Shown here one piece after another: positions 1 to 6,379 of a stretch of 10,042 bases of DNA. The notes under the pieces were generated by a model. That model searched no databases. It was given only the letters and a program-made list of their open reading frames with translations, and was not told the origin of the DNA. This DNA is from Piscirickettsiaceae bacterium. Its GTDB lineage: Bacteria > Pseudomonadota > Gammaproteobacteria > Nitrosococcales > Methylophagaceae. Each line of letters opens with the position of its first letter. Within the stretch, counting starts at the first letter, position 1. The stretch covers positions 1 through 10,042 of the forward strand of contig DAOUSV010000044.1 of the NCBI GenBank assembly GCA_030627065.1. The letters are read 5' to 3'. Both the position numbers and the translations under genes were made by a program.

Positions 1-172
1 TGTATTTCCAATCTTCTTCTTTTTTAGAAGGTAGACCTTGTTGATTAAACTGGGTCAATGCTTGCAACCGCAATGCCTTTAACCAGCGTAAATCATCACC
101 CACTAACGATGCATTCTCAGCAATACTGGCAAATGGCGTTAGCACCTCTGTCAATGATTTAGAACTAAGCAT
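1..172 (-). CDS. sufD: SufD, Fe-S cluster scaffold subunit (N-terminal part, runs off the window)
   Basis: Only the first 57 or so codons are inside the window; the gene continues past the left edge. I translated it by hand from an ATG at 172. It begins MLSSKSLTEVLTPFASIAEN and reaches a GLPSKKEEDWKY stretch at about residues 46-57, which matches the 'GLP-K-EEWKY' signature near the N-terminus of SufD proteins. SufD pairs with SufB in the SufBC2D scaffold on which Fe-S clusters are built in the cytoplasm. The ATG overlaps the sufC stop by 8 bases, so translation is probably coupled. Family known; partnership with the upstream sufB and sufC is inferred from gene order. Confident despite the truncation. 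Confidence 0.9.
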   Translation of the reverse strand, partial: MLSSKSLTEVLTPFASIAENASLVGDDLRWLKALRLQALTQFNQQGLPSKKEEDWKY

Positions 173-917
173 CGGCATTAACCCAACCATAACCGATTTT
201 TTCTAACTCTTTAGCCAGCTCTTTGTCGCCTGATTTCACAATCTTGCCATCAGATAAAACATGGACAAAATCAGGTTCAATGTAATCTAATAGACGTTGG
301 TAATGGGTGATCATGATTATCGAACGTTCTTCTGAACGCAGTGCGTTAACACCGTCAGCCACATCTTTAAGGGCATCAATATCTAAGCCTGAATCAGTTT
401 CATCTAAAATAGCTAATGATGGCTCTAATAAGGCCATTTGTAAGATTTCATTACGCTTTTTCTCGCCGCCAGAAAAGCCCTCATTCACGCCACGGTGTAA
501 AAAGGTTTCATCCATTTTGACGAGTTCAAGCTTGCTACGAACTAAAGTCAAAAAGTCGATAGCATCAACCTCATCTAATCCTTGGTATTGGCGAACGGCA
601 TTGAGCGCAGCTTTCAGCAAATAGATATTACTAACACCTGGGATTTCAACCGGATATTGAAACGCTAGAAACACTCCACGTTGTGCACGTTCTTCTGCTT
701 TTAAGGCTAATAAATCTTCACCCTTATACAGCACACTACCTTGGGTAATTTCATAACCATCACGGCCTGCAAGTACGTTAGATAAAGTACTTTTTCCGGC
801 ACCATTTGGCCCCATAATCGCATGCACTTCACCGGCATTAATGGTTAAGTTAATACCTTTTAGAATTTCTTTTCCATCAACGCTAGCATGTAAATCTTTA
901 ATTTCTAACATATTCAT
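165..917 (-). CDS. sufC: SufC, ATPase of the SufBC2D Fe-S assembly complex
   Basis: SufC is the cytoplasmic ABC-type ATPase that drives conformational change in the SufBCD scaffold; it is not a membrane transporter component. Numbered from the Met at 917 (250 residues), the protein shows Walker A GPNGAGKST at about 36-44, a Q-loop FQYP at 86-89, the signature FSGGEKKR at 148-155, Walker B LAILDETD near 168-175 and an H-loop His near 205. E. coli SufC is 248 residues, so this is full length. The frame is open up to an ATG at 947, but that start lies at the edge of a REP-like palindrome and has no ribosome site; an AAGAAGAG about 10 bases before 917 supports MNMLEIKDLH, and the Met at 911 (MLEIKDLH) is the alternative. 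Third gene of the operon after sufB; its end overlaps sufD. Confidence 0.96.
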   Translation of the reverse strand: MNMLEIKDLHASVDGKEILKGINLTINAGEVHAIMGPNGAGKSTLSNVLAGRDGYEITQGSVLYKGEDLLALKAEERAQRGVFLAFQYPVEIPGVSNIYLLKAALNAVRQYQGLDEVDAIDFLTLVRSKLELVKMDETFLHRGVNEGFSGGEKKRNEILQMALLEPSLAILDETDSGLDIDALKDVADGVNALRSEERSIIMITHYQRLLDYIEPDFVHVLSDGKIVKSGDKELAKELEKIGYGWVNADA

Positions 918-949
918 TTTTGTTTTACTCTTCTTTTTAGTCTGCATCA

Positions 950-1011
950 GTCGGACTGAAATCCGACCTACATAACTTTAATAATTTCCCATCGATCGGA
1001 TTCCAATCCGA
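950..1011. repeat. Pair of REP-like palindromes in the sufB-sufC gap
   Basis: Two related palindromes sit 28 bases apart. The first, at 950-967, is GTCGGA-CTGAAA-TCCGAC (6-base perfect arms). The second, at 996-1011, is TCGGATT-CC-AATCCGA (7-base perfect arms). The two units agree at 15 of 18 positions when one is reversed, so they can fold separately or pair with each other into one long hairpin. Size, pairing and GC-richer arms resemble REP/REPIN elements. The sufB-sufC mRNA would carry this structure, which could affect transcript stability or the sufB:sufC ratio; that effect is inferred. No other copy was seen in the window. Confidence 0.7.
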
Positions 1012-1018
1012 CACAGTC

Positions 1019-2464
1019 TTAACCTACTGAACCTTCCAGTGATAGGCTTAATAAATTCTGTGCTTCAACCGCAAATTCCATTGGTAATTGACGCATCACT
1101 TGCTTACAAAAGCCATTAACAATCATCGATACCGCATCATCGGCATTCAATCCACGTTGTTTACAATAGAACAGCTGATCTTCACTAATTTTTGAGGTAG
1201 ATGCTTCGTGTTCAACTTGTGCCGTTGGATTTTTCACTTCAATATAAGGGAAAGTATGAGCGCCACACTGGTCACCCATTAATAAGGAATCACATTCAGT
1301 ATAGTTACGGGCATTTTCAGCATTAGGCCCAACACGAACTAGTCCGCGATAAGCATTTTGTGAGCGTCCGGCTGAAATACCTTTTGAGATAATAGTAGAG
1401 CTGGTATTTTTACCAAGATGAATCATCTTAGTACCAGTATCCGCCTGTTGCAGATTATTAGTCACTGCAACAGAGTAAAACTCACCGGTTGAATTATCAC
1501 CTTGCAAGATAATGCTTGGGTATTTCCAAGTAATCGCCGAGCCTGTTTCAACTTGTGTCCATGATACTTTTGAGCTTTCGCCTCGGCACGCTGCACGTTT
1601 TGTGACAAAGTTAAAGATACCACCCACGCCATTTTCATCACCGGGATACCAGTTCTGTACCGTTGAATATTTTATTTCCGCACGATCATGCGCCACCAGC
1701 TCAACCACAGCCGCATGCAATTGATTTTCATCACGCATCGGCGCTGTACAGCCTTCTAAATAACTAACATAAGCATCATCATCGGCAATAATCAAAGTCC
1801 GTTCAAACTGCCCTGTATTCGCCGCATTAATACGGAAATATGTGGACAACTCCATCGGGCAACGTGTGCCTTTTGGAATATAAACGAAAGAACCATCACT
1901 AAACACCGCTGAATTCAACGCCGCATAGTAATTGTCACGATAAGACACTACGCTACCCAAATACTTCTTAATCAATTCAGGATGTGCATGTACCGCTTTT
2001 GAAAACGGCATAAACAAAATACCATCTTCAGCTAATTTATCTTGGAAAGTATTGGCCACCGATACGCTATCAAACACCGCATCTACAGCCACACCCGCTA
2101 AGCGAGCACGTTCATCCAACGGTACGCCGAGTTTTTCATAAGTACGCAATAACTCAGGATCAACCTCATCTAAACTCTTAGGACCATCGGTTTTTTGCTT
2201 AGGTGCTGAATAATAGCTAATCGCCTGATAATCAATTTCAGGATAATTAACATGCGCCCATTCCGGTGTTTCCAAGGTCAACCAATGACGAAAGGCCTCT
2301 AAACGCCACTCTAATAGAAACTCAGGTTCTCCCTTGATACGTGAAATATCACGCACGGTTTGTTCGCTCAACCCTACCGGTAAGCTTTCTGATTCAATAT
2401 CAGTCACAAAACCAGCTTGATACTCTGATGCTAATACATCATCGATTTGTTCTTGTTCAGCCAT
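1019..2464 (-). CDS. sufB: SufB, Fe-S cluster scaffold subunit
   Basis: SufB is the core scaffold of the SufBC2D complex: it accepts sulfur from the cysteine desulfurase system and holds the nascent cluster. With the ATG at 2464 the protein has 481 residues, close to the family norm (E. coli 495). Clear family stretches include YIPKGTRCPMELSTYFRINA, RGLVRVGPNAENARNYTECD and EHEASTSKISEDQLFYC. The Cys in NYTECDSLL (about residue 391) matches the E. coli Cys405 used in cluster assembly, and the HEASTSKISEDQ segment carries the conserved acidic region near Glu434. A GTG at 2473 could extend the frame by three codons, but AAGAG about 8 bases before 2464 favours the ATG. That ATG overlaps the stop of the upstream regulator by 8 bases, implying translational coupling. 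Confidence 0.97.
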   Translation of the reverse strand: MAEQEQIDDVLASEYQAGFVTDIESESLPVGLSEQTVRDISRIKGEPEFLLEWRLEAFRHWLTLETPEWAHVNYPEIDYQAISYYSAPKQKTDGPKSLDEVDPELLRTYEKLGVPLDERARLAGVAVDAVFDSVSVANTFQDKLAEDGILFMPFSKAVHAHPELIKKYLGSVVSYRDNYYAALNSAVFSDGSFVYIPKGTRCPMELSTYFRINAANTGQFERTLIIADDDAYVSYLEGCTAPMRDENQLHAAVVELVAHDRAEIKYSTVQNWYPGDENGVGGIFNFVTKRAACRGESSKVSWTQVETGSAITWKYPSIILQGDNSTGEFYSVAVTNNLQQADTGTKMIHLGKNTSSTIISKGISAGRSQNAYRGLVRVGPNAENARNYTECDSLLMGDQCGAHTFPYIEVKNPTAQVEHEASTSKISEDQLFYCKQRGLNADDAVSMIVNGFCKQVMRQLPMEFAVEAQNLLSLSLEGSVG

Positions 2465-2933
2465 GTAGCTCACTCTTATGTAATGTTGCTGATGGATAAA
2501 AATGTATCGGACTTGCGCCTTTTTCTTCAGCTTGAGGCGCTAGCATATCGGATAACTTAACCTCGTCTAACGCATAAGAAACGGCATTATTAATCTTCGT
2601 CCAGTTAGTTTGGATCGAACAATGCGATTCCTGTTCGCAATGACTTTCATCACTCACACACTCAGTCAACGCAATAGGTCCCTCTATTGCCGCGATAATA
2701 TCTGCCACCGAAATTTTCTTAGGGCTTCGACTTAAATTGTAACCGCCTTGGGCACCACGTTCTGAGATTAATAATTCTGCTTGAGATAAAGCCTTTAATA
2801 CTTTACGTACTGTCGGCAACGGCATACTCACCGCATCTGACAAACTATGTGCGCTGTGCTTTAGATAGGTTTTTGATGCTAAATAACTCATCAAAACAAT
2901 ACCGTAATCTGTTAACTTTCCCATTCGTAGCAT
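2457..2933 (-). CDS. Rrf2-family SUF operon regulator (IscR-like, three Cys)
   Basis: A transcription factor of the Rrf2 family, most like the gammaproteobacterial SUF-system regulators found at the head of suf operons. With the ATG at 2933 it has 158 residues. A winged helix covers about residues 3-75 (MGKLTDYGIVLMSYLA, then LPTVRKVLKALSQAELL and the wing SERGAQGGYNLSR). Cysteines lie at 92, 99 and 105; E. coli IscR binds its [2Fe-2S] cluster with Cys92, 98 and 104, so cluster sensing is likely. The start is set by AGGAGG at 2940-2945, six bases before the ATG. The frame stays open up to 3071, but that extension crosses the promoter, so I reject it. It overlaps sufB by 8 bases and is probably autoregulated through the dyad at its -10 box. 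The extra 50-residue tail after Cys105 is ordinary for the group. Confidence 0.93.
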   Translation of the reverse strand: MLRMGKLTDYGIVLMSYLASKTYLKHSAHSLSDAVSMPLPTVRKVLKALSQAELLISERGAQGGYNLSRSPKKISVADIIAAIEGPIALTECVSDESHCEQESHCSIQTNWTKINNAVSYALDEVKLSDMLAPQAEEKGASPIHFYPSATLHKSELHG

Positions 2934-2944
2934 AGCTCTCCTCC

Positions 2945-2971
2945 TAATTGGGACCATTATAGTACCAATTA
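2945..2971. promoter_or_regulatory. Candidate Rrf2/IscR-type operator over the suf -10 box
   Basis: An imperfect 27-base dyad with perfect 7-base outer arms (TAATTGG and CCAATTA) encloses the -10 box and predicted start site. Its inner 13 bases, 2952-2964, read GACCATTATAGTA and match the IscR type 1 core GACTRWWWYAGTC at 11 of 13 positions; the outer arms do not match the E. coli consensus. The position is right for repression by the downstream-encoded regulator. The dyad is seen; the binding protein is inferred. Confidence 0.55.
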
Positions 2972-2984
2972 AAACAATAACCAA
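2956..2984 (-). promoter_or_regulatory. Sigma70-type promoter of the rrf2-sufBCD operon
   Basis: Read on the minus strand, a -35 box TTGGTT (2979-2984) is followed by a 17-base spacer and a perfect -10 box TATAAT (2956-2961). Transcription would start near 2949, giving a leader of about 15 bases that holds the AGGAGG ribosome site. The placement agrees with the 2933 start of the regulator. Confidence 0.75.
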
Positions 2985-3043
2985 GCTTTTTGCTACGTTA
3001 TTCCATTCAATCATCAAATTTTTTCTTACAATTAAAATGTGAG

Positions 3044-3071
3044 AGAATACGCGCCAGGTGAACTTTATCAA
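3044..3071 (-). promoter_or_regulatory. Possible second, upstream promoter for the suf operon
   Basis: On the minus strand TTGATA (3066-3071) and TATTCT (3044-3049) are separated by 16 bases. Both boxes are partial matches. It lies just downstream of the 20-base dyad centred near 3084.5, which would sit about 46 bases before the start of transcription, a position typical of an activator site. Weak evidence. Confidence 0.25.
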
Positions 3072-3074
3072 AGC

Positions 3075-3094
3075 TGTAATGACTAATCATTACA
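3075..3094. promoter_or_regulatory. 20-base dyad, probable transcription factor site
   Basis: TGTAATGACTAATCATTACA has perfect 8-base arms (TGTAATGA and TCATTACA) around a 4-base centre. Such symmetry in an intergenic region between divergent genes suggests a dimeric DNA-binding protein. It resembles a Fur box, but the centre is one base too long, so the half-sites are out of register. Bound protein unknown. Confidence 0.45.
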
Positions 3095-3148
3095 TTCGAA
3101 TTTGATGAGACATTTGCACGATAAGTATTTTTTGTCATAACAAGGAAG

Positions 3149-3205
3149 AAAATAGTCGAAAAAAGCGTAGTTTACTAATGTAAATGAGCCTTTTTAGACT
3201 ATTTT
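3149..3205. other. Large AT-rich stem-loop upstream of the FKBP gene
   Basis: AAAATAGTCGAAAAA (3149-3163) pairs with TTTTTAGACTATTTT (3191-3205) at 14 of 15 positions. Inside the loop a second hairpin, TTTAC-TAAT-GTAAA, lies at 3171-3184. It is the main structure in the gene-free stretch 2934-3294, 90-145 bases before the FKBP start. It could be a leader attenuator, the end of a small RNA, or a cruciform; nothing in the sequence decides. Apart from this element, the promoters and dyads listed separately, I see nothing else in that stretch. Confidence 0.4.
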
Positions 3206-3294
3206 TAACGCAGGCATGCCAGAAAAGACGACTCGTGAAAAGGTCTCTTAATGAATGATTTACCCTACTCAATTACTATCAAGAGCATATTTAA

Positions 3295-3984
3295 ATGAAT
3301 TTAAAATCACTCGTAATTCTTCCTATCCTATTTTTTGGAGCACACGCAATGGCTGACACTCACCCAGCTACACTAGACAATGATAAACAGAAACTAAGCT
3401 ACATCTTCGGTATTCAAGTAGGCCAAAACATGGCAGCTGAAGGCGTTGATTTAGAAATGGATGCTTTCGCGGCAGGCGTTGCTGACATGATAGCTGGCAA
3501 ACAGCCACAACTAGATCAAGCAACTGCTGAAAAAATTATTGGTGAATTCCAAACACTAAAAGCCAAAGAAATGGCTGCAGAAATGAATAAGAAACAAGAA
3601 GCATCAACACTATACATGGATGCTAATGCTAAGAAAGATGGCGTAGTAACAACAGAAAGTGGCTTACAATACAAAATCATCACAGCAGGTGATGGCGCAA
3701 CACCAACAACAGAAGATAAAGTTATCGCACACTATAAAGGTACTTTATTAGACGGTACTGTATTTGATAGTTCTTACGACCGTGGCGAACCAGCAACATT
3801 CCCAGTAACTGGCGTAATCCAAGGCTGGCAGGAAACATTACAATTAATGAAAGAAGGCGCTAAATGGGAAATCGTTGTTCCTGGTAACTTAGCATACGGT
3901 CCTCGTGGTGCTGGTCAAGGTTCACCAATTGGTCCTAACGAAACATTAATTTTTGAAATTGAATTAATTGCTATTACAAAATAG
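3295..3984 (+). CDS. Periplasmic FKBP-type peptidyl-prolyl isomerase (Mip/FkpA-like)
   Basis: A 229-residue foldase that interconverts cis and trans X-Pro bonds in exported proteins. A signal peptide covers residues 1-20 (MNLKSLVILPILFFGAHAMA, cut before DTHP). Residues about 30-115 form the helical N-terminal dimerisation domain typical of Mip and FkpA (KQKLSYIFGIQVGQNM). The FKBP domain covers about 125-229 and keeps its core, including HYKGTLLDGTVFDSSYDRGE, FPVTGVIQGWQETLQLMKEG and LAYGPRGAGQGSPIGPNETL. The ribosome site is weak (AAGAG about 9 bases before the ATG). It is transcribed alone: a divergent regulator lies upstream and a strong terminator follows. Mip and FkpA cannot be told apart here. 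Very confident of the family and of export. Confidence 0.95.
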   Translation: MNLKSLVILPILFFGAHAMADTHPATLDNDKQKLSYIFGIQVGQNMAAEGVDLEMDAFAAGVADMIAGKQPQLDQATAEKIIGEFQTLKAKEMAAEMNKKQEASTLYMDANAKKDGVVTTESGLQYKIITAGDGATPTTEDKVIAHYKGTLLDGTVFDSSYDRGEPATFPVTGVIQGWQETLQLMKEGAKWEIVVPGNLAYGPRGAGQGSPIGPNETLIFEIELIAITK

Positions 3985-4003
3985 TCTTTAATCAAGCTTA
4001 AAT

Positions 4004-4039
4004 AAAAGGCGCTATCAGTTTTCTGGTAGCGCCTTTTTT
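4004..4039 (+). terminator. Rho-independent terminator of the FKBP gene
   Basis: AAAAGGCGCTATCAG (4004-4018) pairs with CTGGTAGCGCCTTTT (4023-4037), with one T-G wobble, around a TTTT loop. The stem runs into a six-T tract at 4034-4039. It lies 19 bases after the FKBP stop. Confidence 0.93.
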
Positions 4040-4085
4040 ATGCTCTCTGAATCAGATATCTTTAAAGCAGATTGGGTATATATAA

Positions 4086-5015
4086 ATGGAAAAACAAAAT
4101 ATTCATTTCGAAGAAGAATTGGCGGCCCTCTTAAAACTACGTGAGCAAGAACAATCACAGAAATTAAAGCTCATCATCCATGCAGGCACACCTAAAACTG
4201 GCACCACGAGCTTACAGACCTACTTAAATAAGAAACAATCTAAGCTAAGAAGAAAAGGCATTATTTATCCGCATAATCTTGATAAATTACAAAATACCAA
4301 TGCACCAAAACACCAGTGGTTTGAGAAAAACCTCGTTTCAGCCAATGTAGAAAGCTTTCTAGAAAACTTTAAAAACATAATCTCGCAAGTTAAACCAGAC
4401 ACCCACACCATTATCCTGTCATCGGAAGGTATCTATAATTACTGGTGGGATTTTCCTGCTGAATCAAAAGAGCTTTTAGCTGAGCTGAGTAACGTCTTCA
4501 ATATTGAAATATGGGTATGGTTTCGTGAACCTCTCGCCTTTATTGAAAGCTATTACAAACAATGCATTCGTAACCCACAAGTTAAAAGTAACCCCTGTTA
4601 TGGCAAAGACTTATCCTTTGCTGAGATGTTAAATATTGAATGGTTCGCCCAACATTTAAACTATCAAGGCTTTGTCGCTGAGTGCCAGACATTATTTGGT
4701 AACAGTAACGTTTTCGCCTTTAAATATGAAGGCGATGTAGTACAAGAAGTTATTCATAAATTAGGACTGGCCACTCCACATGACAATCCCACTCCAAGAC
4801 AAAATAAAAGTTTAAACAGTGCATCAATAGAGTTACTAAGAACTATAAACAGCTACAATCTCAAAGCAAAAGATAAGGCGCTTGTTATGCCCCATTTAAA
4901 AGAAATTAATGGAATTATTGAGAGTTATGAAAATGAGTCATTAATCAATGATGAATCTAGAAAAAAAGTCCTAAAAATATCTAATCCTATTAAACTTCTG
5001 AGCTATGTTCCATAA
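4086..5015 (+). CDS. Sulfotransferase-like P-loop protein of unknown substrate
   Basis: A 309-residue cytoplasmic protein with no signal peptide or membrane segment. A lysine-rich N-terminus leads to HAGTPKTGTTSLQTYL at residues 32-47, matching the 5'-phosphosulfate loop of PAPS-dependent sulfotransferases (PKTGTTSL). IWVWFREPLAFIESYYKQ at about 142-159, with Arg147 and Ser155, resembles the 3'-phosphate-binding motif. Together they suggest transfer of sulfate from PAPS, perhaps to a glycan or small molecule, but no substrate domain is recognisable. The C-terminal 70 residues are AT-rich and Asn/Lys/Ser-rich. No clear ribosome site precedes the ATG; an in-frame TTG at 4119 is the only nearby alternative. 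It stands alone between a terminator and convergent ampD, with no glycan or sulfate-activation genes, which suggests an accessory, perhaps acquired, gene. Confidence 0.75.
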   Translation: MEKQNIHFEEELAALLKLREQEQSQKLKLIIHAGTPKTGTTSLQTYLNKKQSKLRRKGIIYPHNLDKLQNTNAPKHQWFEKNLVSANVESFLENFKNIISQVKPDTHTIILSSEGIYNYWWDFPAESKELLAELSNVFNIEIWVWFREPLAFIESYYKQCIRNPQVKSNPCYGKDLSFAEMLNIEWFAQHLNYQGFVAECQTLFGNSNVFAFKYEGDVVQEVIHKLGLATPHDNPTPRQNKSLNSASIELLRTINSYNLKAKDKALVMPHLKEINGIIESYENESLINDESRKKVLKISNPIKLLSYVP

Positions 5016-5072
5016 CAAAATAATTTATTGGGAATCTAATTGAGACTTTTTTATACTTCGCATATATTAAGT

Positions 5073-5627
5073 TCAGTTATCGATAAGTAACTGCTTTAAC
5101 AGCTCCCAATCAAAACAAGCCCCAGGATCAGTTTTTCTATCCGGTGCTATTTCTTGGTGGCCTTTAACTTGTTGATGATCTAGTTTTGGATAGCTCTGAC
5201 ATAGAGCATTAATAATTATTGTAAGCTGTTGATATTGTGTTGGTTCAAAGTTCTGTTCATCACAGCCTTCTAATTCAATGCCGATAGTGAAGTCATTGCA
5301 TCGTTCTTTACCATCCCATGATGAAATACCCGCATGCCACGCACGTTGGTCAAAGGGAACATATTGAATCACTTCACCATCACGTCGTATCAATAAATGG
5401 GCTGAGACTTTCACATTGGCAATATCAGAAAAATAAGGATGTGCATTTGGATCGAGTTTATTTAGGAATAAGTCATTGATCCAGCCACCACCAAAATCAC
5501 CGGGCGGCAGGCTAATATTATGTATCACAATACCGCTTATCTCTTCACCTTTAGGACGTTGATCCTGATTAGGTGACCGATGATAGCTAATATCAGCAAT
5601 CAGCCCTATTTTCGTATTTATCTGCAC
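5073..5627 (-). CDS. ampD: AmpD, 1,6-anhydro-MurNAc-L-alanine amidase
   Basis: AmpD is the cytoplasmic zinc amidase that removes the peptide from anhydromuropeptides during cell-wall recycling; its loss raises AmpR-driven beta-lactamase in species that have ampR. The 184-residue protein has the N-acetylmuramoyl-amidase fold with zinc ligands His36 (IVIHNISLPPG), His157 (VKGHQEIAP) and Asp167 (RKTDPGACFDW), plus catalytic-site Glu118 (IGIELEG) and Lys165. There is no signal peptide, as expected for AmpD rather than AmiD. The start is a GTG at 5627 with AGGAA about 7 bases upstream. Its start is 3 bases beyond the stop of the CBS gene, so it is the last gene of the membrane-protein operon. ampE, the usual E. 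coli partner, is not downstream; a convergent sulfotransferase-like gene is. Confidence 0.95.
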   Translation of the reverse strand: MQINTKIGLIADISYHRSPNQDQRPKGEEISGIVIHNISLPPGDFGGGWINDLFLNKLDPNAHPYFSDIANVKVSAHLLIRRDGEVIQYVPFDQRAWHAGISSWDGKERCNDFTIGIELEGCDEQNFEPTQYQQLTIIINALCQSYPKLDHQQVKGHQEIAPDRKTDPGACFDWELLKQLLIDN

Positions 5628-5630
5628 GAT

Positions 5631-6032
5631 TTATTTCCTGATACCCTGCAATACCATACGCGTTAAGCTGACAACGCCGATTAGCTTGCCTTCTTTATCT
5701 ACTACGGGCGCTCTGGATAGTCTAAAGCGTTCAAATAAGCGAGCGCAATAACGAATATCCATTGAGGCATCGACGGTAATGATTGGCTTAATCATTATTT
5801 CATAAACGTTAACCCGATCTGGCGACTTATTTCGTGCTAATACATGATGAGCAATATCCGACATTCTTACCACACCATATTCATCATCTTCATGACGTTT
5901 ATCAACGATTAGCATTTTATTTTTTAGATTTTTCATCTGCGATAATGCATCAGAAATGGTGGTCATTCCATTAACAATATCAATACCATGTCGCATCACA
6001 TCTTGCACCCGTACGATCTCTTTTGGTTTCAT
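5631..6032 (-). CDS. Small protein of two CBS domains
   Basis: A 133-residue soluble protein made almost only of a CBS pair: CBS1 about residues 8-64 (VQDVMRHGIDIVNGMTTISD to YGVVRMSDIAHHVL) and CBS2 about 76-130 (VYEIMIKPIITVDASMDIRY to GKLIGVVSLTRMVL). Such Bateman modules usually bind adenosine nucleotides and gate an attached or partner enzyme or channel. No catalytic domain is fused, so a regulatory role towards the neighbouring membrane proteins is likely (inference). The ATG at 6032 overlaps the PII-like stop as ATGA, with a strong GGAGG 7 bases upstream. The bound ligand cannot be read from the sequence. Confidence 0.9.
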   Translation of the reverse strand: MKPKEIVRVQDVMRHGIDIVNGMTTISDALSQMKNLKNKMLIVDKRHEDDEYGVVRMSDIAHHVLARNKSPDRVNVYEIMIKPIITVDASMDIRYCARLFERFRLSRAPVVDKEGKLIGVVSLTRMVLQGIRK

Positions 6033-6379
6033 AATTCACCCTCCACAACGCTTAACAATGTTTGGATTTGATGAGACACACCCACCGCATCTTCAACATC
6101 AATTTGAATAGCAATACCTGTGCCCGGCTTTTCATCAAATTGAGCAACTTCTTCGATGGTTTCAAGAATATGACGACTTAAATGTTCTTCAACCAAAAAT
6201 AAAATCACGTCACGTTGGGTTTCAAGGTTCAAACCAAAGAAGGTTTTCTTTTCTTCTAAGCCTTCACCCCGTGCATTATTGATAATGGTTGAGCCTGTGG
6301 CCCCCGCCAATCTGGCGGCGGTTAATACATCATCTGTTTGCCCATCTTCTACAAAACATATAATTAATTTAAAGTGCAT
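6029..6379 (-). CDS. PII-like (GlnB-fold) regulatory protein
   Basis: A 116-residue protein with the ferredoxin-like PII pattern: a first strand FKLIICFVEDG, helix TDDVLTAARLAGATGSTIIN, a T-loop-like segment NARGEGLEEKKTFFGLNLET (about residues 35-54), a strand DVILFLVEEHLSRHILETI, and a late PGTGIAIQIDVEDAVGV segment that aligns with the GDGKIFVFDVE region of GlnB. The T-loop has no counterpart of the uridylylated Tyr51 of GlnB, so control, if any, is by ligand binding rather than that modification. PII-like proteins often bind transporters and sense nucleotides; here a transporter pair precedes it and a CBS protein follows, so I infer a gating role. The ATG overlaps the upstream stop as TAATG, with GAGGAG about 8 bases before. 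Confidence 0.85.
   Translation of the reverse strand: MHFKLIICFVEDGQTDDVLTAARLAGATGSTIINNARGEGLEEKKTFFGLNLETQRDVILFLVEEHLSRHILETIEEVAQFDEKPGTGIAIQIDVEDAVGVSHQIQTLLSVVEGEL

Noticed and set aside
307..624. Plus-strand open frame inside sufC
   Set aside because: Antisense to a highly conserved ABC ATPase, with no recognisable product; similar antisense frames in sufB, the DUF1538 gene and nadC were rejected for the same reason.
918..947. Longer SufC start at 947
   Set aside because: No ribosome site; it begins beside a REP-like palindrome, and the Lys-rich addition is absent from SufC proteins.
2934..3071. N-terminal extension of the Rrf2 regulator up to 3071
   Set aside because: The extension crosses the TATAAT promoter and the AGGAGG ribosome site, and Rrf2 proteins start right at the MxxLTDYG motif.
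3075..3094. Classical Fur box
   Set aside because: The arms match TAATGA/TCATTA, but the centre has four bases instead of three, so the standard 19-base box is out of register.
5016..5093. Terminator between the sulfotransferase-like gene and ampD
   Set aside because: CAGTTA...TAACTG at 5074-5093 can form a short hairpin but has no T-run directly after it on either strand; the T6 at 5047-5052 has no GC-rich stem before it.
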